Below are positions 36,476-44,218 of a DNA stretch of 49,067 bases, piece by piece; the first letter of the stretch is position 1, and each line of letters starts with the position of its first letter. Source of the stretch: Acidovorax sp. (GTDB lineage: Bacteria > Pseudomonadota > Gammaproteobacteria > Burkholderiales > Burkholderiaceae_C); contig NZ_JALEGG010000194.1 of NCBI RefSeq assembly GCF_022763525.1, positions 1-49,067 of the forward strand, in the 5' to 3' direction. A model generated the notes under the pieces. It had not been told where the DNA came from, did not search any database, and worked only from the letters and a program-made list of their open reading frames with translations. The position numbers and the translations under genes were made by a program.

Positions 36476-36762
36476 ATGCTACTGAATCCATAGCTGCTCG
36501 CGCTCATCTGATGAGCGATGCGGGCTATTTTGATCAGCAGTCTGACGAGGTGGTGCCCTCGCCCTGCATCTCGGTCTGCCGCCTCTCGGATGATCGCAGC
36601 GGCTGCGTGGGCTGCTTTCGCACGCTGGAGGAGATCCGGGCCTGGTCCGGCGCGGACAGCGCGCAGCGGCGTGCCATCTGGGTGCAGCTGCTTGGGCGCG
36701 CCGGTGTCCCGCTGCCTGCACCGCTGACCGATATGGCCGCCCATCCGGAGCCCCAGCCATGA
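36472..36762 (+). CDS. DUF1289 four-cysteine protein
   Basis: 96 aa. Conserved core VPSPCISVCRLSDDRSGCVG and CFRTLEEIRAW: four Cys that probably bind a metal or Fe-S cluster. Overlaps both neighbours by 4 bp. The first 21 or so codons (NATESIAARAHLMSDAGYFD) come from an R1-like repeat, so the conserved domain begins about residue 28; ATG at 36511 (residue 14) could be an alternative start. Function unknown. Confidence 0.83.
   Translation: MNATESIAARAHLMSDAGYFDQQSDEVVPSPCISVCRLSDDRSGCVGCFRTLEEIRAWSGADSAQRRAIWVQLLGRAGVPLPAPLTDMAAHPEPQP
36478..36539. repeat. R1-like hairpin in the DUF1289 N-terminus, copy e
   Basis: tgctactgaatccatagctgc followed by a perfect stem cgctcat (36501-36507) / atgagcg (36511-36517), loop ctg, then cgggctattttgatcagc. 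The overall order matches R1: AT-rich lead, tagctgctcgcgc, hairpin, gctatttt. Confidence 0.55.
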
Positions 36763-37415
36763 AGCACATCACCTTCTACCTGGACTTCGTATCGCCGTAT
36801 GCCTGGCTGGCTTTCGAGCGCCTGCCGGAGGCCTTGGCGGGTCTGAGCTACAGCGTGGCCTACCGGCCCGTGCTGCTGGGAGCGCTGCTGCAGCAGCACG
36901 CCAACCCCGGCCCGGCGGGCATCGCACCCAAGCGCGACTGGACCTACCGCCATGTGACCTGGCTGGGCCATGCGCAGGGCACGCCGCTGCAGATGCCGCT
37001 GCGCCACCCGTTCAACCCCTTGCCGCTGCTGCGCCAGGCGCTGGCATGCAGCGACGACGGTTTTGTCAACCGCTTCGTGGCCGGCACGGTGCTGCGCCAT
37101 GTATGGCAAGGCGGGCGCGATGCGCTGGACCCTGAGCGCCTGGCTGCTCTCGCGGCCGAGCTGGCCGAGCAGATCCGGCCCGGGCAGGACGTGAACAGCG
37201 CCGAGCCCAAGGCCCTGCTGCGCGCCAACACCGAGGCGGCGCAGGCCGCGGGCGTGTTTGGCGTGCCCGCCTTTGTGGTGGACCGCAAGGTGTTCTGGGG
37301 GCTGGACGCGCTGCCCATGCTGCGCGCCTATCTGGAGGGCGATGCCTGGTTCGACGGGCCGGACTGGGACGCCGCCCCGCGCACGCCGTCGGGGCTGCCG
37401 CCCGTGGCTCGTTGA
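36759..37415 (+). CDS. 2-hydroxychromene-2-carboxylate isomerase-like (DsbA/kappa-GST fold)
   Basis: 218 aa. FYLDFVSPYAWLAFERLP with the Ser of the active-site position of HCCA isomerases, PLRHPFNPLPLLR, and C-terminal GVFGVPAFVVDRKVFWGLDAL. Glutathione-dependent isomerase in aromatic (naphthalene) pathways; many homologues act elsewhere and no aromatic genes are nearby, so the substrate is unclear. Start overlaps the DUF1289 stop (ATGA). Confidence 0.87.
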   Translation: MKHITFYLDFVSPYAWLAFERLPEALAGLSYSVAYRPVLLGALLQQHANPGPAGIAPKRDWTYRHVTWLGHAQGTPLQMPLRHPFNPLPLLRQALACSDDGFVNRFVAGTVLRHVWQGGRDALDPERLAALAAELAEQIRPGQDVNSAEPKALLRANTEAAQAAGVFGVPAFVVDRKVFWGLDALPMLRAYLEGDAWFDGPDWDAAPRTPSGLPPVAR

Positions 37416-37437
37416 TTCGTTCGGTCAGCCCTTCAAA

Positions 37438-37466
37438 AACCGTTCACTGAGCGCAGTCGAAGTGCC
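37438..37466. repeat. REP-like half-site
   Basis: aaccgttcactgagcgcagtc followed by gaag resembles one arm of the palindrome at 40241-40312 (ccgttcgggctgagcctgtc, gaag). Located in the 240-bp gap after the isomerase gene; I see no other structure in that gap. Confidence 0.45.
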
Positions 37467-37655
37467 GCGCGAGGCGCAGACAGGCTCAGCCCAACGGTTT
37501 TGCAGTGTGGAAAATACCGCTGCCGAAAAAGCCGGCGACCGGACCGCCTGCGCCTTTGTTGCGCTGGCGCAAGGACTCCCGCAGCGCACCCGTAGCAATG
37601 CAAGCGCCCCGCAAGGGGCCGGTGGTGCAATGGCCTCGCCGCCACCGAGGTCCGC

Positions 37656-39485
37656 ATGCCCAACGCCTTCTCCTTTGTCCATTCGCCCTTCGACTGTCTG
37701 GAGCCCGACGAGCAGCGCATGGTGCGCGACCACGTCGACATCGGCTACTACGCGCCCGGCCAGGTGCTGCTGGAGCGCGGCGCGGCGCCCTCGCACCTGT
37801 TCGTGGTCGTCAAGGGCCATGTGGTGCAAGAAGACCAGGGCGACGCGGTCGTCACCTACGGCCCCGACGATTGCTTTGACGGCCGCAGTCTGGTCGCAGG
37901 CCGCGCCAGCAGCCGCTTCGTGGCCACCGAGGAGGTCATCACCTACGAGCTGGCCCGCGCCACGGTGCTGGAGCTGATCGCGCGCAACGCCACGTTCGGT
38001 GCGCTGCTGTTTTCGGACCTGGGCCACAAGCTCAGCGTGCTGGCCGAGCGCCAGCACCCGCGCGATGTGCCCTCGCTCAGCCTGTCGCGCGTGGCCGATG
38101 CCTTCCTGCGGCCAGTGCACGAGGTGCCCGCCACGCTGGACGTGCTCAGCGCCGTGCGCCACATGCACCGCGAGCACACGGCCAGCGTACTGGTGCGCGA
38201 CGATGCTGCCACCCCGCCGCGCCGCGGCATCTTCAGCCGCACGCTGCTCGAGCGCGCCATCCTGTCGGGCAGGCCCCTGGACCAGATGCCCGTGGGCGAC
38301 TGGGCGCGCTTCCCGGTGATCGAGGTGCGTGCAGGCGATGCCGTGGGCGATGCCATGGCGCTGATGCTGCGCCACCGCATTCACCGCCTGGTGGTGGTGG
38401 ATGGCGAGCGCACGCTGGGCATGCTGGAGTCGCTGGACCTGCTGAGCTATGTGTCCAACCCTTCGCACCTGGTGGCGCTGCAGATCGACAACGCCACCTC
38501 GCTGGATGCGCTCGCCGATGCTGCGGCGCAGATCGACCGCGTGGTCACCGTGCTGTTCCGCAGCGGCACGCGGGTGGGGCTGGTGGCGCACCTGGTGCAG
38601 CAGCTCAATGCGCGCCTGTTCCTGCGCGCCTGGCAGCTGATCGCGCCACCGGACCTGGTGGCGAACAGCTGCCTGTTCGTGATGGGCAGCGAAGGCCGGG
38701 GCGAGCAGTTGCTCAAGACCGACCAGGACAACGGCCTGATCCTGCGCGACGGGTACGCGCCGCCGCACGATCTGGCCGAAATCTGCGAACGCTTCTCGCA
38801 GGCGCTGGGCCGCTTCGGCTACCCGCCGTGCCCCGGCGGCATCATGCTCAGCCAGCCGCTGTGGCGGCGCACCGGCAGCGAATGGGCGCGCCAGCTTCAG
38901 GACTGGGTGTGGCGGCCCGAGGGCGAAGCGCTGATGCACCTCGCGATCTTTCTGGACGCACACGCCGTGGCGGGCGACGCCGCGCTGCTGGACGCGGCGC
39001 GGTCCCATCTGCTGTCGCTGGCCACCGACCATGAAGGCCTGCAGAGCCGCTTTGCGGCCGCCATCGACGCATTTGGTCATGTCAGCAGCTCCAGCTGGTG
39101 GAGCCGGCTGCTGACCCCCGGCGCCGCGCCCGAGCCCTGGCACATCAAGAAGGAAGGGCTGTTCCCGCTGGTGCACGGCGTGCGCAGCCTGGCACTGGCC
39201 CACCGGGTGACCGTCACCGCCACCACCGACCGCATCGAGGCGCTGGTGGCCCTGGGCGCCTTGAGCCCCGGCGAAGGGGAGGACCTGGCCGAGGCTCTGC
39301 AAGTGCTGATGGCCCTGCGGCTGAAAGCGGGGCTGGCCGAGCGCGAGCAGCAGCGCCCCGTCACCGGCACGGTGGCGCCCGACCAGCTGGGGAGCCTGGA
39401 CCGGGATCTGCTCAAGGACGCGCTCGGCGTGGTCAAGCGCTTTCAGCAGATGCTGCGCACGCGCTTTCATCTGGGGATGCTCTAA
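37656..39485 (+). CDS. cNMP-binding/CBS/DUF294 putative nucleotidyltransferase
   Basis: 609 aa. Cyclic-nucleotide-binding-like domain (about 10-135: YYAPGQVLLERGAAPSHLFV), two CBS domains (about 150-275, HRLVVVDGERTLGMLES), a nucleotidyltransferase domain with GSEGRGEQLLKTDQDNG (about 347-363), and a C-terminal DUF294 helical domain. The layout resembles GlnD-like regulatory transferases sensing cyclic or adenine nucleotides. Directly abuts the exonuclease gene. The family commonly sits near ActP; here ActP is 5 kb away on the other strand. Confidence 0.88.
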   Translation: MPNAFSFVHSPFDCLEPDEQRMVRDHVDIGYYAPGQVLLERGAAPSHLFVVVKGHVVQEDQGDAVVTYGPDDCFDGRSLVAGRASSRFVATEEVITYELARATVLELIARNATFGALLFSDLGHKLSVLAERQHPRDVPSLSLSRVADAFLRPVHEVPATLDVLSAVRHMHREHTASVLVRDDAATPPRRGIFSRTLLERAILSGRPLDQMPVGDWARFPVIEVRAGDAVGDAMALMLRHRIHRLVVVDGERTLGMLESLDLLSYVSNPSHLVALQIDNATSLDALADAAAQIDRVVTVLFRSGTRVGLVAHLVQQLNARLFLRAWQLIAPPDLVANSCLFVMGSEGRGEQLLKTDQDNGLILRDGYAPPHDLAEICERFSQALGRFGYPPCPGGIMLSQPLWRRTGSEWARQLQDWVWRPEGEALMHLAIFLDAHAVAGDAALLDAARSHLLSLATDHEGLQSRFAAAIDAFGHVSSSSWWSRLLTPGAAPEPWHIKKEGLFPLVHGVRSLALAHRVTVTATTDRIEALVALGALSPGEGEDLAEALQVLMALRLKAGLAEREQQRPVTGTVAPDQLGSLDRDLLKDALGVVKRFQQMLRTRFHLGML

Positions 39486-40133
39486 ATGGCGCTGCACAGC
39501 CCCTGGTCCGCTGCGCGCCGCCGCTGGCTGCAGCACCGTCTGCGCCGGCCCGAGTACGCGTTTCTTCTGGAGCCGGGGCCGCCCGATGAGTGGGTGGCAC
39601 TGGACTGCGAGACCACGGGGCTCAACGTGCGCACGGACGAAGTCGTCTCCATTGGCGCCGTGCGTGTGTGCGGCCAGCGCATCGTGGCCAGCGAGCGGCT
39701 GGAACTGCTGGTGCGGCCCGCCGGGCCCGTGCCCGCGCAGAGCGTGCGCATCCACCGCCTGCGTGCCCAGGACGTGGCGCAGGCCCTGCCGCTGGAGGCA
39801 CTGCTGCCCCAGCTGCTGCGCTTCATCGGCGGGTGTCCGCTGGTGGGCTATTACCTGGAGTTCGACGTGGCCATGCTCAACCGAGCCGTGCGTCCCTGGC
39901 TGGGCATCGGCCTGCCGCAGCCATGCATCGAGGTGTCGGCGCTGTACTACGACTACCAGTTCCGCCAGCTGCCGCCCTACCAGCAGCATGCCAACGCCGA
40001 CATCGACCTGCGCTTGGCCACCCTGGTGCGCGAGCTGGGCCTGCCCCCGCGCGAGGCGCACGATGCGGTCAACGACGCGGTGACTGCTGCGCTGGCGTTC
40101 ATCAAGCTGCGGCGGCTGCTGGGCGGGGCGTGA
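39486..40133 (+). CDS. DnaQ-like 3'-5' exonuclease
   Basis: 215 aa DEDDh exonuclease. Asp40-x-Glu42 (VALDCETTGL), Asp in YYLEFDVAML, and His/Asp in HDAVNDAVTAA complete the metal site. An N-terminal 30-residue basic extension (ARRRWLQHRLRRPEYAF) precedes the domain. Starts at the base after the TAA of the CBS/DUF294 gene, so the two products are made together. Not the replicative epsilon subunit by context; substrate unknown (RNA, DNA or small nucleotides). Confidence 0.88.
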   Translation: MALHSPWSAARRRWLQHRLRRPEYAFLLEPGPPDEWVALDCETTGLNVRTDEVVSIGAVRVCGQRIVASERLELLVRPAGPVPAQSVRIHRLRAQDVAQALPLEALLPQLLRFIGGCPLVGYYLEFDVAMLNRAVRPWLGIGLPQPCIEVSALYYDYQFRQLPPYQQHANADIDLRLATLVRELGLPPREAHDAVNDAVTAALAFIKLRRLLGGA

Positions 40134-40152
40134 GGTCACTTCCTGTGTCCTC

Positions 40153-40210
40153 TTTGCTATCTAATTTATAGCTGTTTGCGCTTATCCATCAAGCGCTAAA
40201 GCAGCTTTTG
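40153..40210. repeat. R1 hairpin repeat, copy f
   Basis: ttgctatctaatttatagctg, then gcgctt (40178-40183) / aagcgc (40191-40196) with loop atccatc, extended by agctg/gcagct arms, ending gcttttg. Located in the convergent gap after the exonuclease gene. Confidence 0.8.
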
Positions 40211-40240
40211 CGGCTTGGCAGTGCTTTGCCTGTCCTTCAA

Positions 40241-40312
40241 CCGTTCGGGCTGAGCCTGTCGAAGCCAGGGCACTGTGCCTGAGCAGCCCTTCGACAAGCT
40301 CAGGGCGAACGG
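40241..40312. repeat. REP-like inverted repeat (BIME-type pair)
   Basis: Arms ccgttcgggctgagcctgtc (from 40241) and its near reverse complement ending ctcagggcgaacgg (to 40312), 22 of 25 positions matching, separated by about 23 nt. Lies between convergent genes, next to R1f. Confidence 0.7.
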
Positions 40313-40358
40313 CGGGGAGGCCGCACACGCGCCCGGCGCGAGTGGCCTCCAGCCTCGC

Positions 40359-43043
40359 TCACAGCACCTTCACCGCCAGCTTGAAGTCCGGATCTTCATC
40401 AAAGGGCTTGATCTGAAAACCCAGGTGGCGCATGAGTTTGAGCATGTTGCTGTTGTGGGCCAGCACCAGCCCCTCGATCTGCGCCAGGCCCTTGTTGCGC
40501 GCGAACTCGGTGATGGCGGCCATGAGCCGCGAGCCCAGGCCCTGGCCCGCGAATTCGTCGGCCACCAGCAGCGAGAACTCGCAAGTTCGGAGGTCCGGGT
40601 TGGTCACGTAGCGCGAAACGCCGATGATGCGCTCGGTGTCGATGAACTCGCCATCGGCCCCTAGCTTGCGTTCGCGGTGTACGGCCACCAGGGCCATCTC
40701 GCGGTCGTAGTCGATGAGCGTGAAGCGCGCCAGCATGCGCGAGGGCAGCTCGGGCATGGACGAGGCGAACCGGAAGTAGCGGCTTTCGGACGACAGGCCC
40801 TTGACCAGCGCCTGCAGCATCGAGGCATCGTCCGGCCTCACCGGGCGCACGGTGTACAGGCCGCCGCCGCGCATGGGCCATTCCTGCTCGAAGTGCGAGG
40901 GGTAGGGCAGGATGGCCAGGTGCCCGTAGTGCTGCCCGTGCGCGGAGGTGGGCTGCACCACGATGCGCGCATCCACCGCCAGCGCGCCGGACTCGTCCAG
41001 GATGATGGGGTTGATGTCCATCTCGCGCAGCTGGGGCAGTTCGCACACCATTTCGGATACGCGCAGCAGCACGTGTTCGAGCGCCGCCATGTCCACGGGC
41101 GGGGCGCCGCGCCACTCGCCCAGCGTGGCAGCCACGCGCGCACGCTGCACCAGCCCGCGCGCCAGGAACTGGTTGAGCGGCGGCAGGTCCATGCTGCGGT
41201 CGCCGATCAGCTCGATCATCGTGCCGCCCGCGCCAAACGTGATCACCGGGCCGAACAGGTCGTCCGTCACCAGGCCGATGTACAGCTCGCGCCCGCGCCG
41301 CTGGGCAGACATGTTCTGCACCGTGACGCCGTTGATGTGGGCCTCCGGCCGCAGCTGCGCCACGCGCTTGACCATGTCGTTGTAGGTGTCGCGCACCTGC
41401 GTGGCGTTGGCGATGTTGAGCGCCACGCCCTGCACGTCGGACTTGTGCGGAATGTCGGGCGAATCGATCTTGAGTGCGGCCGGGTAGCCCAGCTGCGTGG
41501 CGATCATCATGGCCTCGTGCGCGTTGCGCGCAAGGATGGTCTTGGTGACGGGGATGTGGAACGCTGCCAGCAGCGCCTTGGATTCCAGCTCGGTGAGCAC
41601 GTAGCGGCGCTCGGCCAGCACGCTCTCGATGAGCAGGCGTGCGCCCTCCACATCCGGCTTGGCCAGGTCGTGCGCCAGCGGGGGCGGCGTCTGCTGCAGC
41701 AGCAGCTGGTTCTCGTGGTGGTTCGCGATGTTGGAGAACGCGTCCACACCCGCTTCGGGCGTGCGGAAGGTGGGGATGGAGGCCGCGTTCAGCACCGCGC
41801 GTGCCTCGTTCACCGTGGTGTCGCCCATCCAGCAGGTGAAGAGCGGCTTGCTGACCGACAGGTGCGTCTGCACCAGCGCCTGCGCCACGCGGGTGGGGTC
41901 GGCGCCGAGCTTGGGCGAATAGATCACCAGAATGCCGTCGATGCCGGGTGTGCCGCTCGCGGCCTCGATGGCGGCGGTGAAGTGCTCCGGCGTGGCGTCT
42001 TCCGACAGGTCGATCAGGTCCTTGAGCGAGGCCTGCGGCGAAAGCTTTGGCGCGAGCGCGGTGGCCGCGGCGTGGTCCAGCTTGCCCAGGTGCAGCCGCA
42101 GCTCGTTGGCCCAGTCGGCCGCCAGCACGCCGGGCCCGCCCCCGTTGGTGATGACGGCCAGGTTGCGCCCCGAGGGCTGGTAGCGGGAGGCCAGGCAGCG
42201 CACGGCCGAGAACAGCTGCGAGAACGTGCGCACGCGCACCGCGCCAGCGCGGCGCAGTGCGGCGTCGAACACATCGTCGCTGCCCACGATGGCGCCGGAA
42301 TGCGTGAGCGCCGCCTCGTTGCCTGCGGGCTTTCGGCCGGCCTTGAGCACGATCACCGGCTTGGCACTGGCGGCCGCGCGCAGCGCGCTCATGAAGCGGC
42401 GCGCGTTGCGGATGCCTTCCATGTAGATCACGATGCTGTGCGTGTGCGCGTCCGCTGCCAGAAAGTCCAGCGCATCTGCCAGGTCCAGCGCCGTGTTCGG
42501 CCCCAGGGACACCACGGCCGAAAACCCCACCCCGCTGCGCTGCGCCCAGTCCAGGGTGGACGCCGTGAGCGCGCCCGACTGCGACAGCAGCCCCAGCGGC
42601 CCGGCCTTGGCCAGCGCGCCGATGGTGCTGGCATTGAGGTGGTGGTGGGGCCGCTGGAAGCCGCTGCAGTTGGGACCCAGCAGGTGCAGCTGGTGCCGCT
42701 GGGCCGTGGCGTGCAGCCGGCCCGCGTCCTGCGCGTTCAGGCCTGAGGAAACCACCAGCGCCGCCCGGCAGCGGATGCGGCCGGCCACCTCCAGCGCGTT
42801 GTCCATCTCGTCCACCGTGGGCAGCGCGATCACGGCCAGCTCGGCGCGCGAGCGGGCCAGGTCGGCCAGCGTGCCGCTCATGCGAATGTCGACAAAGCGC
42901 AGCTCACCCCCGTAGCCGCAGCTGCGCAGCTGGTCGGCCAGATTCCGGGCGGGGCCGGGCTCCAGCGCGTCGGGGTCCAGGCCGCCAGCGAACACGACGA
43001 TGGAGGCCGGGTTGAAAAGGGGCTGCAGGAAGTGCTTGTCCAT
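40359..43043 (-). CDS. Pat-type protein lysine acetyltransferase (ACS-like + GNAT fusion)
   Basis: 894 aa. N-terminal NDP-forming acyl-CoA-synthetase-like part: CoA-binding domain (about 1-130), succinyl-CoA-ligase-like domains with LLSQSGALTAS and ITNGGGPGVLAADW, ATP-grasp-5 (about 490-700, PAALKIDSPDIPHKSDVQGV), then a C-terminal GNAT domain (about 725-894) with the acetyl-CoA loop EFAGQGLGSRL. This order is that of Salmonella-type Pat, which acetylates and inactivates acetyl-CoA synthetase. Start ATG at 43043. The deacetylase gene lies 23 bp upstream in the same direction. Confidence 0.88.
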   Translation of the reverse strand: MDKHFLQPLFNPASIVVFAGGLDPDALEPGPARNLADQLRSCGYGGELRFVDIRMSGTLADLARSRAELAVIALPTVDEMDNALEVAGRIRCRAALVVSSGLNAQDAGRLHATAQRHQLHLLGPNCSGFQRPHHHLNASTIGALAKAGPLGLLSQSGALTASTLDWAQRSGVGFSAVVSLGPNTALDLADALDFLAADAHTHSIVIYMEGIRNARRFMSALRAAASAKPVIVLKAGRKPAGNEAALTHSGAIVGSDDVFDAALRRAGAVRVRTFSQLFSAVRCLASRYQPSGRNLAVITNGGGPGVLAADWANELRLHLGKLDHAAATALAPKLSPQASLKDLIDLSEDATPEHFTAAIEAASGTPGIDGILVIYSPKLGADPTRVAQALVQTHLSVSKPLFTCWMGDTTVNEARAVLNAASIPTFRTPEAGVDAFSNIANHHENQLLLQQTPPPLAHDLAKPDVEGARLLIESVLAERRYVLTELESKALLAAFHIPVTKTILARNAHEAMMIATQLGYPAALKIDSPDIPHKSDVQGVALNIANATQVRDTYNDMVKRVAQLRPEAHINGVTVQNMSAQRRGRELYIGLVTDDLFGPVITFGAGGTMIELIGDRSMDLPPLNQFLARGLVQRARVAATLGEWRGAPPVDMAALEHVLLRVSEMVCELPQLREMDINPIILDESGALAVDARIVVQPTSAHGQHYGHLAILPYPSHFEQEWPMRGGGLYTVRPVRPDDASMLQALVKGLSSESRYFRFASSMPELPSRMLARFTLIDYDREMALVAVHRERKLGADGEFIDTERIIGVSRYVTNPDLRTCEFSLLVADEFAGQGLGSRLMAAITEFARNKGLAQIEGLVLAHNSNMLKLMRHLGFQIKPFDEDPDFKLAVKVL

Positions 43044-43066
43044 GGTGGTGGCAATAGGTTTCGGTG

Positions 43067-43996
43067 TCAGTCCGCGCCGATCAGGACCTTGACGTGCGCG
43101 GCGGCGCTGCGCGCCAGGGGGCTCATCACGTAGCCGCCCTCCAGGCACGAGACGACGCGCCCCTGCGCATGCCGGCGGGCCAGGTCGAGCAGGCGCTGCG
43201 TGACCCATTCGTAGTCGGCGTCCAGCAGGCCCAGGTTTCCCATGTCGTCCTCGCGGTGGGCGTCAAAGCCGGCGGAGATGTAGATCAGCTGCGGCCGGAA
43301 GGCTTCGAGTGCCGGCATCCACGTGGCGTCCACCAGTGCGCGGAACTCGGCGCTGCCGGTGCGGCTGTCCATGCCCACGTGCACCATGTTGCTGCCGCCG
43401 GGCTGCTCGCCAGGCCCCAGTGGGTACAGGCCCTTTTCATAAATCGAACACATCAGCACCCGCTCGTCGCCAGCCAGGATGTCGGCGCTGCCGTTGCCGT
43501 GGTGCACGTCGAAGTCGACCAGCGCGACGCGTTCCAGGCCGTGTACATCGAGCGCATGGCGAATGCCCACGGCCACGTTGTTGAAAAAGCAAAAGCCCAT
43601 GCAGGCGCCGCGTTCGGCATGGTGTCCCGGCGGGCGGATGTTGCAGAACGCCGTGGCCACCTCGCCGCGCAGCACCAGATCGGTGGCCAGCACGGCGGCT
43701 CCGGCGGCGCGCAGGGCCGCCGGCACGGTGTGGGGGTTCATCAGCGTGTCCGGGTCCAGCCGCTCATAGCCCTCGGTGGGCGCGCGGGCCAGCAGCTCGT
43801 TCACGTACAAGGCCGAGTGTGCGCGCGTCAGCTGCTCCACGCTGGCCTGCGGTGCGTCGTACGGCACCATGAAGTCGCTGTAGCCCTTGCTGAGCAGCAT
43901 GTCGGAGATGGCGTGAAGGCGTTCAGGGCACTCGGGGTGGCCGGGCCCCATGTCGTGCTGGAGGCAGTCCGGATGGGAAATGTAGGCGCAGAGCAT
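43067..43996 (-). CDS. Histone-deacetylase-family (AcuC-like) deacetylase
   Basis: 309 aa, or 321 aa from ATG 44032. Zinc-dependent arginase/HDAC fold with all hallmarks: RPPGHHAERGACMGFCFFNN (tandem active-site His), VDFDVHHGNGS, YISAGFDAHREDDMG and SCLEGGYV. Likely removes acetyl groups from lysines or from small acetylated molecules. The stop is 23 bp from the Pat-like start on the same strand, so acetylase and deacetylase are probably cotranscribed. Confidence 0.9.
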   Translation of the reverse strand: MLCAYISHPDCLQHDMGPGHPECPERLHAISDMLLSKGYSDFMVPYDAPQASVEQLTRAHSALYVNELLARAPTEGYERLDPDTLMNPHTVPAALRAAGAAVLATDLVLRGEVATAFCNIRPPGHHAERGACMGFCFFNNVAVGIRHALDVHGLERVALVDFDVHHGNGSADILAGDERVLMCSIYEKGLYPLGPGEQPGGSNMVHVGMDSRTGSAEFRALVDATWMPALEAFRPQLIYISAGFDAHREDDMGNLGLLDADYEWVTQRLLDLARRHAQGRVVSCLEGGYVMSPLARSAAAHVKVLIGAD

Positions 43997-44099
43997 GGCG
44001 GCTGAAGGGGATAGGGTGGGTTGAACCGCCATGCCTGCGATGGGCTCCACTGTAGGCGCGGACGGTGAAGGCGTCTTGATATGGGTCAACGGAGGCCTG

Positions 44100-44140
44100 G
44101 GAGTCTGCGCGGCAGAAGAAGCATCGGCTGCGCAGACTCC
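44100..44140. promoter_or_regulatory. Perfect 11-bp palindrome upstream of the deacetylase gene
   Basis: ggagtctgcgc (44100-44110) and gcgcagactcc (44130-44140), spaced by 19 nt. It sits between the actP terminator and the deacetylase start, so it could be an operator of the deacetylase/acetyltransferase unit or a structured leader. Confidence 0.4.
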
Positions 44141-44146
44141 TGGCGA

Positions 44147-44174
44147 GAAAAAGCCGGGCAAGGGGCCCGGCTCT
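44147..44174 (-). terminator. Intrinsic terminator of actP
   Basis: On the minus strand: agccgggc/gcccggct 8-bp stem (44152-44159 and 44165-44172) followed by TTTTT. A second hairpin (cgtgccc / gggcacg, 44184-44201) lies between it and the actP stop. Confidence 0.7.
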
Positions 44175-44218
44175 GAGGAAGTGCGTGCCCCGCAGGGCAC
44201 GAAGCAGCGGGCGGTCCC

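Noticed and set aside
37425-40139. 904-codon open frame on the minus strand
   Set aside because: Fully antisense to the CBS/DUF294 and exonuclease genes; no recognisable domain and a shadow-type composition.
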